Notes: generated from the letters alone by a model not told the origin. A stretch of 64,000 bases of DNA from Pandoraea pneumonica (GCF_902459645.1 NZ_CABPSK010000003.1:558001-622000), one strand, 5' to 3'. Shown: positions 1 through 9,272, counted from the stretch's first letter. Numbers and translations: made by a program.

Positions 1-945
1 GCGAATCTTGCGCTGCTCGTTGTTGATCACCATCGGCACAGCGGCGCGCATCGCCTCGACAAAGCGCAGCAGGCGTGCCGGGTAGTGCTTCGCGTAGGGA
101 TAGATCAGGTTCATCGGCAGCGCCGTCGAGCGCCATTGCGGCAACAGTTGAATCAGCCGCCCTTGCGCCACGTCTTCGGCCATCACCCATGCCGAACTCA
201 CCCCCACGCCCAGCCCGCGCAATGCGGCACTGCGCAATACGTACAAGCTGTCGGTACTCATGCGCGCGTCGAATGCCACCCGCGCCCGCTCGCCGGTCGT
301 CTTGTGCGTGAGCGTGATGTCGTTGCGATAGAACGTGGTGAGCGCCAGCCACGGCATCTGCACAAGATCCTGCGGATGCGCAGGCATGGGCCGGTCTTGC
401 AGCAGATCGGGCGACGCCACGACGATACGCGGCACATCGGTCAGTGTGATCGCCACGTTCGACGGATCTCGCAACTCGCCCACATGGATGGCGCAGTCGA
501 TGCCTTCCGCAATGAAGTCCGGTTCGCGGTCCGACAAGAACCAATGCACCTTGATGCCTGCGTAGCGCTCGAGAAAGCTGACGAGCGGTGCGACCAGCAG
601 TTCCTGCCCAAACGCGTGCGGCGCCAGTACACGCAACGTGCCTTCGGGTTCTTCGCCAGTGCCGCGCAAGTCGGCCTCGAATGCCTCCCAGCTTGCCACC
701 AGTTCTTTCGCACGGACAAAACATCGCTCGCCGTCTTCGGTGAGCTTCATCTGGTGGGTGGAGCGTTGCAGCAGCCGAAGCCCGAGCGAGCGCTCCAGCA
801 TTTGCAGGCGGCGGCTGACCGTCGGCTGTGTGGTCCCCAGCAGCGCCGCTGCCGCCGACAGGCTGCCCGCTTCGACGATGCGCACGAAGGTCTGCATCAG
901 TTCGACACGGTCGGCCCCGCCGCCCTTCGGAGCTGGGGTGTCCAT
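1..945 (-). CDS. LysR-family transcriptional regulator (C-terminus cut by window edge)
   Basis: The reverse strand reads open from an ATG at 945 to base 1, and the frame is still open at the edge, so the C-terminus is missing. The first 65 residues hold a LysR winged HTH (ALLGTTQPTVSRRLQMLE around residues 38-55), followed by a LysR substrate-binding domain with the usual LAPHAFGQELL start. A protein of about 315+ residues is normal for the CrgA/DmlR-like group. It is divergent from the MFS transporter at 1088, and a palindrome with a T-N11-A LysR box lies between them (986-1000), so it probably controls that transporter and itself. The inducer cannot be deduced. Confidence 0.9.
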   Translation of the reverse strand, partial: MDTPAPKGGGADRVELMQTFVRIVEAGSLSAAAALLGTTQPTVSRRLQMLERSLGLRLLQRSTHQMKLTEDGERCFVRAKELVASWEAFEADLRGTGEEPEGTLRVLAPHAFGQELLVAPLVSFLERYAGIKVHWFLSDREPDFIAEGIDCAIHVGELRDPSNVAITLTDVPRIVVASPDLLQDRPMPAHPQDLVQMPWLALTTFYRNDITLTHKTTGERARVAFDARMSTDSLYVLRSAALRGLGVGVSSAWVMAEDVAQGRLIQLLPQWRSTALPMNLIYPYAKHYPARLLRFVEAMRAAVPMVINNEQRKIR

Positions 946-985
946 TGAGATGCTGGGCGAATTCGGCACTTCCGGGGCTTTGGTC

Positions 986-1000
986 ATACGTCACACGTAT
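986..1000. promoter_or_regulatory. Putative LysR operator (inverted repeat with T-N11-A)
   Basis: ATACGT-CAC-ACGTAT is a perfect 6-bp inverted repeat in the divergent LysR/MFS intergenic region. It contains T987-N11-A999, the classical LysR-box spacing. Function is inferred from position and symmetry. Confidence 0.5.
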
Positions 1001-1087
1001 AAAGGTTCTACGGATTATAGGTCTACCGTTGCACCGCACCAAGGGCGAAACTACGCGCCGTACTGTGTCCTCACTGGAGCAACACAC

Positions 1088-2317
1088 ATGAGTTCCGCCC
1101 AACTTTCGAATGCCAGCCCGTCAGACGTCCGGCCTCAGCCGGAACTGTCGGCACGGCTGATCCTGCTACTTGCCGCCGGTGCGGGTTTGACCGTGGCCTC
1201 GCTGTACTACGCCCAGCCGATGCTCGGCATCATGACCGACGACATCCATGCGGCGAACACGACCGTCGGCTGGGTGCCCACGCTCACGCAATTGGGTTAC
1301 GCGCTCGGCATCTTGCTGCTTGTGCCGCTGGGCGATCGCTTCGACCGCCGCCGTATCGTGCTGATCAAGGGTGCGGCACTGGCGCTGGCCTTGCTCGTCG
1401 CCGCTGTCGCGCCGGGAATCGGCACGCTGCTGGCCGCGAGCCTCGCTATTGGGCTGACGGCGACCATGGCGCAAGACATCGTGCCCGCCGCTGCCGCGCT
1501 CGCCCCCGAGTCGATTCGTGGGCGCGTCGTCGGCACGGTGATGACCGGCCTGCTGATGGGCATCCTCCTATCGCGGGTGATTTCAGGGTTTGTCGCGCAG
1601 AACTTCGGCTGGCGCGCCATGTACGTCGTCGCGGCCATCAGCGTGGCGGGGTTTGGCGTGGTGGCGTGGCGCGGCCTGCCGTCGTTCCATCCGACTACGC
1701 AGATGACTTACCGCCAACTGCTCGGCTCCGTCATCGGCCTGTGGCGCAAGCACTCGACACTGCGCCGTGCCGCGCTCGCACAGGGCTTGCTTTCGGTGGC
1801 GTTCAGCGCGTTCTGGTCGACGCTGGCGGTCATGCTCCACGAAGCGCCGTTCCATCTGGGCGCGGCAGCCGCTGGCGCGTTCGGTCTGGCCGGTGCCGCA
1901 GGTGCGCTCGGCGCGCCGCTGGCCGGGCGTATTGCCGATCGCAAGGGCCCGCAGGTGGTGACGCGCCTCGGCGCTTCGCTCGTCGCGATCTCGTTCGCCG
2001 CCATGCTGTTCGCGCCGTTGCTCAGTGCCCATGCGCAGTTGTGGCTGATCGGGCTGGCCGCCATCGGTTTCGATCTGGGCGTGCAGGTCGCGTTGGTCTC
2101 GCATCAAACCATCGTGTACGGGATCGAGCCGCCCGCACGCAGCCGCCTCAATGCGGTGCTCTTCGTCGGCGTGTTCATCGGCATGTCGGTCGGTGCGGCG
2201 CTCGGCGCGCAGGCGTTGGCGCACTGGGGCTGGACGGGCGTGGCGTCGCTGGCAACCCTCGCCTCGCTTGGCGCACTGGCAGTGCGCATGTGGCCGGGGA
2301 CGACCGTCGCCGATTGA
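1088..2317 (+). CDS. MFS transporter (DHA1-like drug/solute efflux)
   Basis: 409-residue polytopic inner-membrane protein with about 12 predicted TM helices. The MFS motif A variant GDRFDRRR is at residues 82-89 between TM2 and TM3. The ATG at 1088 was chosen because the family-like N-terminus begins here; the open frame extends upstream but that part overlaps the divergent regulator. It is divergent from a LysR gene that probably controls it. Conserved motif and length fit DHA1-type proton-driven efflux; the substrate is unknown. Confidence 0.88.
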   Translation: MSSAQLSNASPSDVRPQPELSARLILLLAAGAGLTVASLYYAQPMLGIMTDDIHAANTTVGWVPTLTQLGYALGILLLVPLGDRFDRRRIVLIKGAALALALLVAAVAPGIGTLLAASLAIGLTATMAQDIVPAAAALAPESIRGRVVGTVMTGLLMGILLSRVISGFVAQNFGWRAMYVVAAISVAGFGVVAWRGLPSFHPTTQMTYRQLLGSVIGLWRKHSTLRRAALAQGLLSVAFSAFWSTLAVMLHEAPFHLGAAAAGAFGLAGAAGALGAPLAGRIADRKGPQVVTRLGASLVAISFAAMLFAPLLSAHAQLWLIGLAAIGFDLGVQVALVSHQTIVYGIEPPARSRLNAVLFVGVFIGMSVGAALGAQALAHWGWTGVASLATLASLGALAVRMWPGTTVAD

Positions 2318-2371
2318 TTCGCGCAACCATCGCCGGTGTGCTCAGGTGGGGCGGATGGCGATGGCGACAAA

Positions 2372-2412
2372 ACAATGGCCGCGTCCCTCACGGGAGGCGG
2401 CCATTGTGTTTT
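2372..2412. terminator. Bidirectional intrinsic terminator
   Basis: An 11-bp stem ACAATGGCCGC / GCGGCCATTGT (2372-2382 and 2397-2407) is flanked by AAAAC on the left and GTTTT on the right. It sits between the convergent MFS and N-acetyltransferase genes and can serve both. Confidence 0.8.
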
Positions 2413-2414
2413 GT

Positions 2415-3263
2415 TCAGTTGGCGGCAGCAGCGGCTTTGGCAGCACAAGCCTGCACACGTCGGAACAGATCGTCGATATCGATCTGCGTGACGTTCAGGC
2501 CGAAGCGATCGCGCAATAGCTGTTCCAGTTGCGCGGCCGATGCAATTTCTGATTCGCCGATCGCTTCCCCCCGCGTATTCCGCTCGGTCAGCCGGGTGTT
2601 CAACACGGCGAGGCGGCCGTGCGGCAAAGCACGCGTGAGGATCAGGTTGTTGCGGAACACCGAATCGGGCGCGGTTGACGTGAACCAGTTGCCGAGCTTG
2701 TAATCGACCCACTCGGCCGGGCGCGTCACGAAGCGATACACCGGCAACCATTTGTCGGCCGATTGCACGCTTAGGTGAAACTCGCCATCAGGCGCGGTGG
2801 CGAGACGATAGGTTTCCAGCGGCGTCTCTTGCGGTTGCGTCGAATGCAGGCGCAGCGGCGCTGTGAGCGTGACCGAACCGAAACCTACATCGGCGAGCCA
2901 CGTCTCGCCCTCCAGCGCGACGCGCAGCAGCATGTGCGTCTGCCCGGCTTCCGCATCGAACGAGCGCCCCCACACCACGCGGCCAATCATCGGCGTGACG
3001 TCAAAACCGAGGTGCTTGAGCGCCGTCGCGAAAATCAGGTTCTGCTCGAAGCAGTAGCCGCCGCGACCGCCATCGATCAACTTGGCGACAACAGACGGCA
3101 AATCGACGTGGACGGCGAGTTCCCGAATCGGATTCAGGTTTTCGAACGGAATGGCGAGCGGATGCAAAGCGTGAATGCGGCTAAGAACATCGAGCGTCGC
3201 TTCGCGCGGGCCGGTATAGCCAATGCGCTGAAAGTAGCGCGCCAGATCGAATGCATCGGACAT
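2415..3263 (-). CDS. Arylamine N-acetyltransferase
   Basis: 282 residues from an ATG at 3263, preceded by GGAAG about 10 bases upstream; a longer open frame exists but lacks family similarity. The Cys-His-Asp triad of NATs is visible: C71 in GGRGGYCFE, H110 in GQTHMLL and D125 in LADVGFG. The enzyme transfers acetyl (or another acyl) from CoA to arylamines or hydrazines in the cytoplasm; the physiological substrate in this organism is unknown. It is transcribed alone, convergent with the MFS gene and divergent from the GFA-family gene. Confidence 0.93.
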   Translation of the reverse strand: MSDAFDLARYFQRIGYTGPREATLDVLSRIHALHPLAIPFENLNPIRELAVHVDLPSVVAKLIDGGRGGYCFEQNLIFATALKHLGFDVTPMIGRVVWGRSFDAEAGQTHMLLRVALEGETWLADVGFGSVTLTAPLRLHSTQPQETPLETYRLATAPDGEFHLSVQSADKWLPVYRFVTRPAEWVDYKLGNWFTSTAPDSVFRNNLILTRALPHGRLAVLNTRLTERNTRGEAIGESEIASAAQLEQLLRDRFGLNVTQIDIDDLFRRVQACAAKAAAAAN

Positions 3264-3495
3264 TTCAAGCACTTCCAGTAACGAGAGATGCCGGTACGTT
3301 ACCGCATTGGCTGCATGCGCGGGCAAAGCCCCGATTTGGCCAGGGCCATTCGTGCCTCGCATAGGCGGCGAAGCCTGCGATTTTCGGTAGGCGTCGCCAA
3401 GCGCCGGGTGCCGTATGCTCAAGCCTTCGCGCTTCGGGCGCACTCAATATGGCCACGGAACGTCGACAACATGACGCCGGGCCAGAACGGTTTCA

Positions 3496-3930
3496 ATGAA
3501 TTCAGCAACCCATACGTTGTCTGTGACCTGCCAGTGTGGCGGCGTCACGATGCATCTGCACGGCGCACCCGCCGCCCGCGCCAACTGTCACTGCAACGCC
3601 TGCCGAGATTTTTACGGCGCGCCAGTGCTGGCCGCGACGGCGTGGTCGCCCGAGCAAGTGGGTGTCGATGGTGCGACGCAGGTTTTCGCGCATCCGTCGC
3701 GCAGCCTCACGCGCCGCTTCTGCCCGCAATGCGGCGAGACGATGCACGGCACCAACCGGCTCGACATGTGTGTTGTGCCGAACGCGCTGCTCGCGCGGGC
3801 GCACGACGGCAAGCTGCCTGCCGAACTGCAACCGACGATGCATCTGTTTTATCGCCACCGTGTGCTCGACGTGCGCGACGCCCTGCCGAAGTATCTCGAC
3901 GGCTGGGACGGCCCTGTACACGACGAATGA
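3496..3930 (+). CDS. GFA/CENP-V family zinc-binding protein
   Basis: 144 residues with the Cys arrangement of the GFA (glutathione-dependent formaldehyde-activating enzyme / CENP-V) fold: C12-x-C14, C31-x-C33-x2-C36 and C76-x2-C79, which bind two zinc ions. Members are typically small cytoplasmic proteins. A few are implicated in formaldehyde-glutathione chemistry, most are uncharacterised. Nothing in the surroundings (no glutathione-dependent formaldehyde dehydrogenase) supports a specific role. Confidence 0.85.
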   Translation: MNSATHTLSVTCQCGGVTMHLHGAPAARANCHCNACRDFYGAPVLAATAWSPEQVGVDGATQVFAHPSRSLTRRFCPQCGETMHGTNRLDMCVVPNALLARAHDGKLPAELQPTMHLFYRHRVLDVRDALPKYLDGWDGPVHDE

Positions 3931-3967
3931 CCGCGACGGCAGCACCGACGCGGTCATTGGCATTGGC

Positions 3968-4504
3968 TTAGTCTTTGGATTCGCAGAACCGAATGCGGTT
4001 ATTGAACGGGTCGGTGACCGTCATTTGATTGCCCCAGTCGAGCTCCTCGATGCCGGGGTTCATATTCGGGTACCGCTTGCCGGAGAGTTCTTGCTGATAG
4101 GCCATGACGCCGTGCATAAACACGAAGGTCGTGGCACCGGGGCTCGCGTCGCCGAAGTGACCGGAGAGATGCAGCGTCATGCCCGCGCGCGAGACCTGAC
4201 AGTAGAGCGGCATGCCGTCGGCAAAGCGGTGTTCCCAGTCGAGCCGGAAGCCGAGAAAGTCGAGATAGAACTCACGCGCTTTCGCTTCGTCGAAAATCCG
4301 GTGAATCGGTGCGACGGTGTTGAAGACAATGCCGTCGGCGCCCGAGGCAGATGCCAGTTTCGCGGCGAGCACGTTCCAGTCCGCAAAGCCGAATTGTGCG
4401 GCGACGGATTCTAGTGCCTGAGCGTGGGAGATATCGATGCCCTCGCGTGCCAAACGTTCGCGCAGGGACTTCGCCATGATCTTGGCGTCGAGATAAGTTC
4501 GCAT
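3968..4504 (-). CDS. Glyoxalase/VOC superfamily protein with N-terminal glyoxalase-related domain
   Basis: 178 residues. Residues 1-50 (MRTYLDAKIMAKSLRERL and on) form a helical domain of the glyoxalase-related type, which carries an FADWNVLAAKL motif. The remainder is a single VOC fold like bleomycin-resistance/glyoxalase proteins, with TVTDPFNNRIRF near the C-terminus. I chose the ATG at 4504 because AAGGA lies 8 bases upstream; an ATG at 4513 has the Shine-Dalgarno directly abutting it. Enzymatic activity and ligand are unknown. Confidence 0.8.
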   Translation of the reverse strand: MRTYLDAKIMAKSLRERLAREGIDISHAQALESVAAQFGFADWNVLAAKLASASGADGIVFNTVAPIHRIFDEAKAREFYLDFLGFRLDWEHRFADGMPLYCQVSRAGMTLHLSGHFGDASPGATTFVFMHGVMAYQQELSGKRYPNMNPGIEELDWGNQMTVTDPFNNRIRFCESKD

Positions 4505-4847
4505 GTTAGCCATCCTTGATAGCGTTCTACGGCGACGGATGCGTTCAGTGCTCGCGTTGCTGATGCGTGTCGCCAATGGAACGGGACGGACATGCGAATT
4601 GCGATGCTTTCACCGTGCCCGGGTTGCGGGTGCGAGCGGCAGGCAACATCAGCCTTGCCGGCGATTCTAGCAGCATCGCTCTCACCAACGGAAGTCCCCA
4701 AGCGATGCCGAAATGCGATGACCTGCGCGCGAATTCCAGATTGGCCGTAGCCGCGGCAGGCCGGTATAGTGGCGCTCGTTATCACCGTCCCCCGTCACCC
4801 TCCTCTCCCCTGAGGGGCCGGTTGCCGTATTGCGGAGCCTTATTCTC
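4505..4847. other. Intergenic stretch without recognised gene
   Basis: 343 bp between the divergent glyoxalase-like gene and the ATPase gene. It must carry both promoters. I see a short CCCC-TGA-GGGG hairpin at about 4807-4817 but no convincing ORF, RNA gene or repeat. Confidence 0.5.
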
Positions 4848-5903
4848 ATGATCGACGCCGCGCGCGTTACGCAAGCGCTGGCTGAGCGCCACGTTTCTCC
4901 CGATGTCCGCCAGCGCGAGGCCATTGCCGCCCTCACCGCGCTAGGCACGTCAATCGCCAGCCATGCTGGCAGCACGTTCGACGGCGTGTATTGCTACGGC
5001 TTGCCCGGACGCGGCAAAAGCCTCGTCGTCGATATGGCATTTAGTGTCGCCGCGTGCGAAAAGCGCCGCGTCCATTTCCACGAATTCCTGCGCGATATCC
5101 ATCGCCAGCTCGTGCGCGAACCGAAGTGCGACGACCGGCTGGCTGCGGTGGCCAATCGTTGGTTATCTGGCGTCGAGTTGCTTTGCTTCGATGAATTCCA
5201 TGTGCACGACATTGCCGACGCTTTTCTCATCGGCCGTTTTCTCGACATTGCGCTCGCCCGAGGCGTGAAGCTGGTGCTGACGTCGAACTATGCGCCGCAG
5301 AACCTGTTGCCCGATCCGGAATTTCATGAACGGTTCGAGCCGACGATTGCCGTCATTCTCCAGCGCTTTGCCATCGTGCATTTCGATGGGGCGACCGACT
5401 ATCGGATGGGGGGCGAGGCGGCAACGATCCCCCGCTGGTTGGCACCGCTCGATGTGGCGGCGGCGATGCTGCCGCAACACTTCGCCACGTTGGAAGGCGC
5501 GCCAGCGGGTGACGCCGCTGAAGTCTCGCTGGCGGGACGCCCGCTTGCCGCGCGCAGCGCAGGCGAGCGTGTGCTGTGGGCCAATTTCGACGATCTGTGC
5601 GTCGCGCATCGCTCACACCTCGACTATCTCGCGCTGGCGGAGCATTGGCAGGCGTTGATCGTCGACGCGCTGCACGTCGAACAATTGCGACGCCCCGACA
5701 CGTTGCAGCGTTTTCTCTGGCTGGTGGATATTTGCTACGACCGGCAGCGCACGCTGCTCATTGCGTCGGATGCGCCGCTGATTCCAGCACTCGATGCGAT
5801 GCGCGACTGGCGCGATCTCTCGCGCACGATCAGCCGGCTGGCCGAGATGGGTTCGCTCGATTACGAGCAGCGCACGATTGCCCCGCTTACTCGACCTCGC
5901 TGA
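4848..5903 (+). CDS. AFG1/ZapE-type AAA+ ATPase
   Basis: 351 residues from an ATG with GGAG about 10 bases upstream. Walker A GLPGRGKS is at residues 51-58 and Walker B LLCFDEFHV at about 111-119; the DEF-HVHDIADA stretch and LTSNYAPQNLLPD are typical of the ZapE/AFG1 family. ZapE stimulates Z-ring dynamics during constriction under stress in E. coli, and the mitochondrial homologue AFG1/LACE1 handles respiratory chain proteins. Here Walker A is GLPGRGKS where the family usually has GxVGRGKT, so it may be a second, diverged paralogue. It stands alone with no division genes nearby. Confidence 0.85.
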   Translation: MIDAARVTQALAERHVSPDVRQREAIAALTALGTSIASHAGSTFDGVYCYGLPGRGKSLVVDMAFSVAACEKRRVHFHEFLRDIHRQLVREPKCDDRLAAVANRWLSGVELLCFDEFHVHDIADAFLIGRFLDIALARGVKLVLTSNYAPQNLLPDPEFHERFEPTIAVILQRFAIVHFDGATDYRMGGEAATIPRWLAPLDVAAAMLPQHFATLEGAPAGDAAEVSLAGRPLAARSAGERVLWANFDDLCVAHRSHLDYLALAEHWQALIVDALHVEQLRRPDTLQRFLWLVDICYDRQRTLLIASDAPLIPALDAMRDWRDLSRTISRLAEMGSLDYEQRTIAPLTRPR

Positions 5904-5927
5904 TTGTTCTCGACAAAGCCTCGTGCG

Positions 5928-6818
5928 CTACACCGCGTTCGCGATTCGCTCTCGCAGCCATTGATGTGCCGGGTCGCGATGCACGCGCTCGTGCCACAGC
6001 ATCGAGATTTCGAATCCGGGGACATCGATAGGTGCCGTCACGATTTGCAGGGCCGGATCGTTGCGCACTAGCCGCTCGGGGGCCATCGCCACGAGATCGG
6101 ACGCGGCCACTGCGGCGCGCGCGATCAGAAAGTGCGGCACCGACAGTACGACCCGGCGCGCATGTCCCAACCCCGCCAGCACCTCGTCGGTGCCCGCCTG
6201 AAACCCACCGCTCTGCGACACCATCACGTGCTCAAGTTCGCAAAACTGTTTGAGTGTGGGACGGCGGCGCAACTTAGGGTGCTCGCGGCGCCCCACGAGC
6301 ACGTAGCGCTCGGTGAACAGCGTGCGGCGGCGCAGCCCTTCCGGTGAGCCGTCCGTCGTGTGAAACGCGAGATCGATGTCGCCCTGTTCCGCCTGCTTCG
6401 TCATCAGGGCTGGCGCCATCTCGACTAGGGCAAGCCGCGTATTCGGTGCGACTGCGCGCAAGTCGCCAAGCATCGGCAGCACCACCGTCGACTCGGTGTA
6501 GTCGGTGGCGGCGATGCGCCATGTTCGATCGGCGCTCGCAGGATCAAACGGATCTGCGGGGGCAACGGCCTTCGAGAGCGCCGCCAACGCTTCGCGAAGC
6601 GGCGCGCGTAACGCTTCCGCGCGCGCGGTCGGACGCATACCGCGCGGCCCCGGCAACAGCAGCGGGTCGCCCAGCAGATCGCGCAACTTCGCCAGATGCA
6701 CACTCACGGCCGGTTGCGAGAAGTGCAGCCGCTGCGCCGCACGTGTCACGTTTTGCTCGGCCAGAAGCACGTCGAGCGTGACGAGCAGGTTCAGATCGAG
6801 GCTTCGCAAATTATCCAT
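5928..6818 (-). CDS. LysR-family transcriptional regulator (NodD/NahR-like)
   Basis: 296 residues. The N-terminus MDNLRSLDLNLLVTLDVLL with the HTH RAAQRLHFSQPAVSVHLAKLR (written here in two parts: RAAQRLHFSQ, then PAVSVHLAKLR) is typical of the NodD/NahR/PcpR branch of LysR. The C-terminal effector domain ends at a TAG at 5928-5930. It is divergent from the quinone reductase-like gene at 6923, with an ATATTGG-N10-CCAATAT inverted repeat between them, so it probably controls that gene. The inducer is unknown. Confidence 0.92.
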   Translation of the reverse strand: MDNLRSLDLNLLVTLDVLLAEQNVTRAAQRLHFSQPAVSVHLAKLRDLLGDPLLLPGPRGMRPTARAEALRAPLREALAALSKAVAPADPFDPASADRTWRIAATDYTESTVVLPMLGDLRAVAPNTRLALVEMAPALMTKQAEQGDIDLAFHTTDGSPEGLRRRTLFTERYVLVGRREHPKLRRRPTLKQFCELEHVMVSQSGGFQAGTDEVLAGLGHARRVVLSVPHFLIARAAVAASDLVAMAPERLVRNDPALQIVTAPIDVPGFEISMLWHERVHRDPAHQWLRERIANAV

Positions 6819-6831
6819 GGTTATACCTGCA

Positions 6832-6855
6832 ATATTGGCAATTCATTTCCAATAT
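6832..6855. promoter_or_regulatory. Inverted repeat between divergent LysR and flavoprotein genes
   Basis: ATATTGG (6832-6838) and CCAATAT (6849-6855) are separated by 10 bases and framed by two direct copies of ATACCTGC. Placement suggests a LysR operator; not proven. Confidence 0.4.
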
Positions 6856-6922
6856 ACCTGCTAGCCGCCTAAGCTGCCTTCATTCCCTGAACGAATTGAT
6901 GAATTGGTAATGGAGGTTGGTC

Positions 6923-7699
6923 ATGAATGTCCTGATTGTCTACGCGCACCCCGAACCGCGCTCACTGAACGGCGCGCTGCGCGACTTCGCTGTGCAACGC
7001 CTCGAAGCGGCTGGACACCACGTGCAGGTTTCGGATTTGTACGCGATGCAGTGGAAAGCCGCAGTCGATGGGGACGACTCGCTCGTGCACGAAGCCAGCA
7101 CGCCGTTCAACCCGTCGCTCGCGTCGAAGCACGCTTTTGAGAACGGTCAACAGCGTGCCGATATTGCGCGTGAACAAGACAAGCTGCGCTGGGCCGACAC
7201 GGTGATTCTGCAATTCCCGCTGTGGTGGTTCTCGATGCCCGCCATCATGAAAGGCTGGATCGATCGCGTTTATGCCTATGGGTTCGCCTATGGCGTCGGC
7301 GAGCATTCGGACGCACGCTGGGGCCTGCGTTATGGCGAAGGTTCGATGGCAGGCAAGCGGGCGATGCTCGTGGTGACGACTGGCGGCTGGGACTCGCATT
7401 ACAGTCCGCGCGGCATCAACGGCCCGATTGACGACATCCTTTTCCCGATTCAGCACGGCATGCTGTTCTACCCAGGGTTCGACGTGCTGCCGCCGCATGT
7501 GATCTATCGCGCCGGCCGTATGGATGACGCCAGGTTCGAGCAGACTACGCGTGAACTGGGTGAGCGTCTCGACACGCTGGCGACGACGCCGCCGATTCCG
7601 TTCCGTCGCCAGAACTACGGGCAGTACGAGATTCCGGCACTCACGCTCAAGGACGATGTGGCCCCGGGCAAGCGCGGATTTGCCGCCCATATCGGCTGA
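6923..7699 (+). CDS. NAD(P)H dehydrogenase (quinone)-like flavoprotein, NQO/MdaB family
   Basis: 258 residues with a flavodoxin-like fold: MNVLIVYAHPEPRSLNGAL at the N-terminus binds the FMN/FAD phosphate, and FPLWWFSMPAIMKGWIDRV is the conserved active-site strand-loop of this family. Members reduce quinones by two electrons, protecting against redox stress. The ATG at 6923 follows GGAGG with a 6-base spacer; an upstream TTG is disregarded. Divergent from a LysR gene, a common arrangement for inducible quinone or nitroaromatic reductases. Confidence 0.9.
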   Translation: MNVLIVYAHPEPRSLNGALRDFAVQRLEAAGHHVQVSDLYAMQWKAAVDGDDSLVHEASTPFNPSLASKHAFENGQQRADIAREQDKLRWADTVILQFPLWWFSMPAIMKGWIDRVYAYGFAYGVGEHSDARWGLRYGEGSMAGKRAMLVVTTGGWDSHYSPRGINGPIDDILFPIQHGMLFYPGFDVLPPHVIYRAGRMDDARFEQTTRELGERLDTLATTPPIPFRRQNYGQYEIPALTLKDDVAPGKRGFAAHIG

Positions 7700-7800
7700 A
7701 TTGGCTGAATCTCCAAGGCTGGCGGGCGGTCCGCCGGCCGCTTGCCGACGCCGGGGTTATCTGCAAGACTGGCACCCGATCCCCTTTCCGGTGCCTCGCC

Positions 7801-8427
7801 ATGCAACTCTCCACGCTTGCGATTTACGCCACCGCCGCGCTGATCGGCGGCCTGATTCCCGGCCCGACCACGCTACTGGCGTTGGCCAACGGCGTTTCCG
7901 GTAACTGGCGAGTGGTGCTGGTAGGGATGGCTGGCGCGGCGCTTTCCGACCTCGCGATCGTTGCGGCCGTCGGTGCTGGCCTTGGCGCCCTGCTCATGGC
8001 ATCGGCGACGCTCTTCGCCACGGTGAAATGGGTGGGTGTGCTCTATCTCGTGTGGCTGGCGGTGCAGTTGTGGCGCAGTCATCCGAAGGATTTGAGTCAG
8101 GTGCGCATCAAGGCCGATCTCAGCGCCCGCCGCGTCTTCCTGCGCAGCTTCGGCGTGACGCTCACCAATCCGAAGATTCTGCTGTTCCTGTCGGCGTTTC
8201 TGCCGCAGTTCGTCAACACGTCTGAGGCACTGGTGCCGCAGTACGCCACGCTGGCGGTGGTCTTCGCACTGGTCGATATCGTGGTGATGACGCTTTACGC
8301 GACCGGTGGCGTGCAAGCCGCACGCCTGATGACGGCACGTGGCCTGAAGCGCCTGAACCGCGTATGCGCTGTGGTGATGTTCTCGTTGGCGGGCGGGCTG
8401 GCGTTGTACCGAAAATCGGGGAATTGA
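7801..8427 (+). CDS. LysE/RhtB-family amino acid exporter
   Basis: 208 residues with about six TM helices and the conserved GGLIPGPTTLLALANG near the N-terminus (PGP motif, residues 20-22), typical of LysE/RhtB exporters that extrude amino acids or related metabolites. The region TNPKILLFLSAFLPQF in the middle is also characteristic. It follows the quinone reductase gene by about 100 bases and may be co-transcribed. The substrate cannot be assigned. Confidence 0.9.
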   Translation: MQLSTLAIYATAALIGGLIPGPTTLLALANGVSGNWRVVLVGMAGAALSDLAIVAAVGAGLGALLMASATLFATVKWVGVLYLVWLAVQLWRSHPKDLSQVRIKADLSARRVFLRSFGVTLTNPKILLFLSAFLPQFVNTSEALVPQYATLAVVFALVDIVVMTLYATGGVQAARLMTARGLKRLNRVCAVVMFSLAGGLALYRKSGN

Positions 8428-8630
8428 CACCTCCGGCACCGCCTGGACGCGGCCCTCCACGGCCATCGTCCATTTGAAGGATTCCCAACCTTTTTCGTTT
8501 CCCCTATTTTCTGACGCAGCCGTTCGTTTTAGAAAATCAAGCCCCAGCCTGACGCCGTCGACCGATCGCGGGCATGGGTCAAAAATAATGACGATGCTGT
8601 ACCGGCGCCCAGCGCCGCAGGGGAAACGTT

Positions 8631-9272
8631 ATGAATCGGTATTCGGCCATCACCGCCATCAGTGCGGTGGCCATCGCCTTGCTGCCCACGCAGGCCCTCG
8701 CGGCTGACACTTGTACTTCCGAGGCGTCGCTGTTGAACACAGGGGTTAGCACCCCGCAGCTCAAGCCGTTGTTTGCCCCCTCAAAGCCCGATACGGCATT
8801 GGTCAGTGAGCTTCAGATCAAGCCCGAGCAACTGAACGAACTAGAAACCACGCTCACGACCTATCAGGTCATCGATGGCGTAAAGCTGGAGGCCGTCGTA
8901 GGTCAGGCGACCGGTAGCAGCGACCAATTCCTGACGATCTACTCGTTCAAGCAATACCGCTCCGACGGCGGGAAGAAATACGGCGTGTCGATCGAGATGC
9001 GAATTCGTTACAAATCCAAGTCGGGTTCGATCTCGCTCTCCAATCTGTTCGGTTTCCTCTCGGCGTCGGGTAATGCCAGCAAGTTCGACGGCAGCATCAG
9101 TTTGTCGGTCCACGGTATCGGCAACGCGAAAACGGCGGCCTTATTGCCGATGCCATCGAAACTGGATGAAAGCGCGGCAGCCATGTATTTCGGCTACATG
9201 GGCACACTCAAAAGCCTGATCACGGATCAAGGCACGCAGATCATCCCGGTAATTCTCTCCGAGTGCACTTAA
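8631..9272 (+). CDS. Secreted protein of unknown function
   Basis: 213 residues starting with a clear Sec signal peptide (MNRYSAITAISAVAIALLPT, cleavage likely after ALA at about residue 25). The start follows AGGGGA at 7 bases. The mature part has two Cys (CTSEAS near the N-terminus and one at the end, SECT) that could form a disulfide. I recognise no domain. It lies 35 bases before the 3D-domain protein, so the two are probably one operon of periplasmic or exported proteins. Confidence 0.75.
   Translation: MNRYSAITAISAVAIALLPTQALAADTCTSEASLLNTGVSTPQLKPLFAPSKPDTALVSELQIKPEQLNELETTLTTYQVIDGVKLEAVVGQATGSSDQFLTIYSFKQYRSDGGKKYGVSIEMRIRYKSKSGSISLSNLFGFLSASGNASKFDGSISLSVHGIGNAKTAALLPMPSKLDESAAAMYFGYMGTLKSLITDQGTQIIPVILSECT

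Noticed and set aside
85-948. Forward frame of 287 codons at the window start
   Set aside because: Antisense to the LysR gene whose protein is clearly recognisable; translation is His/Arg/Gln-rich nonsense.
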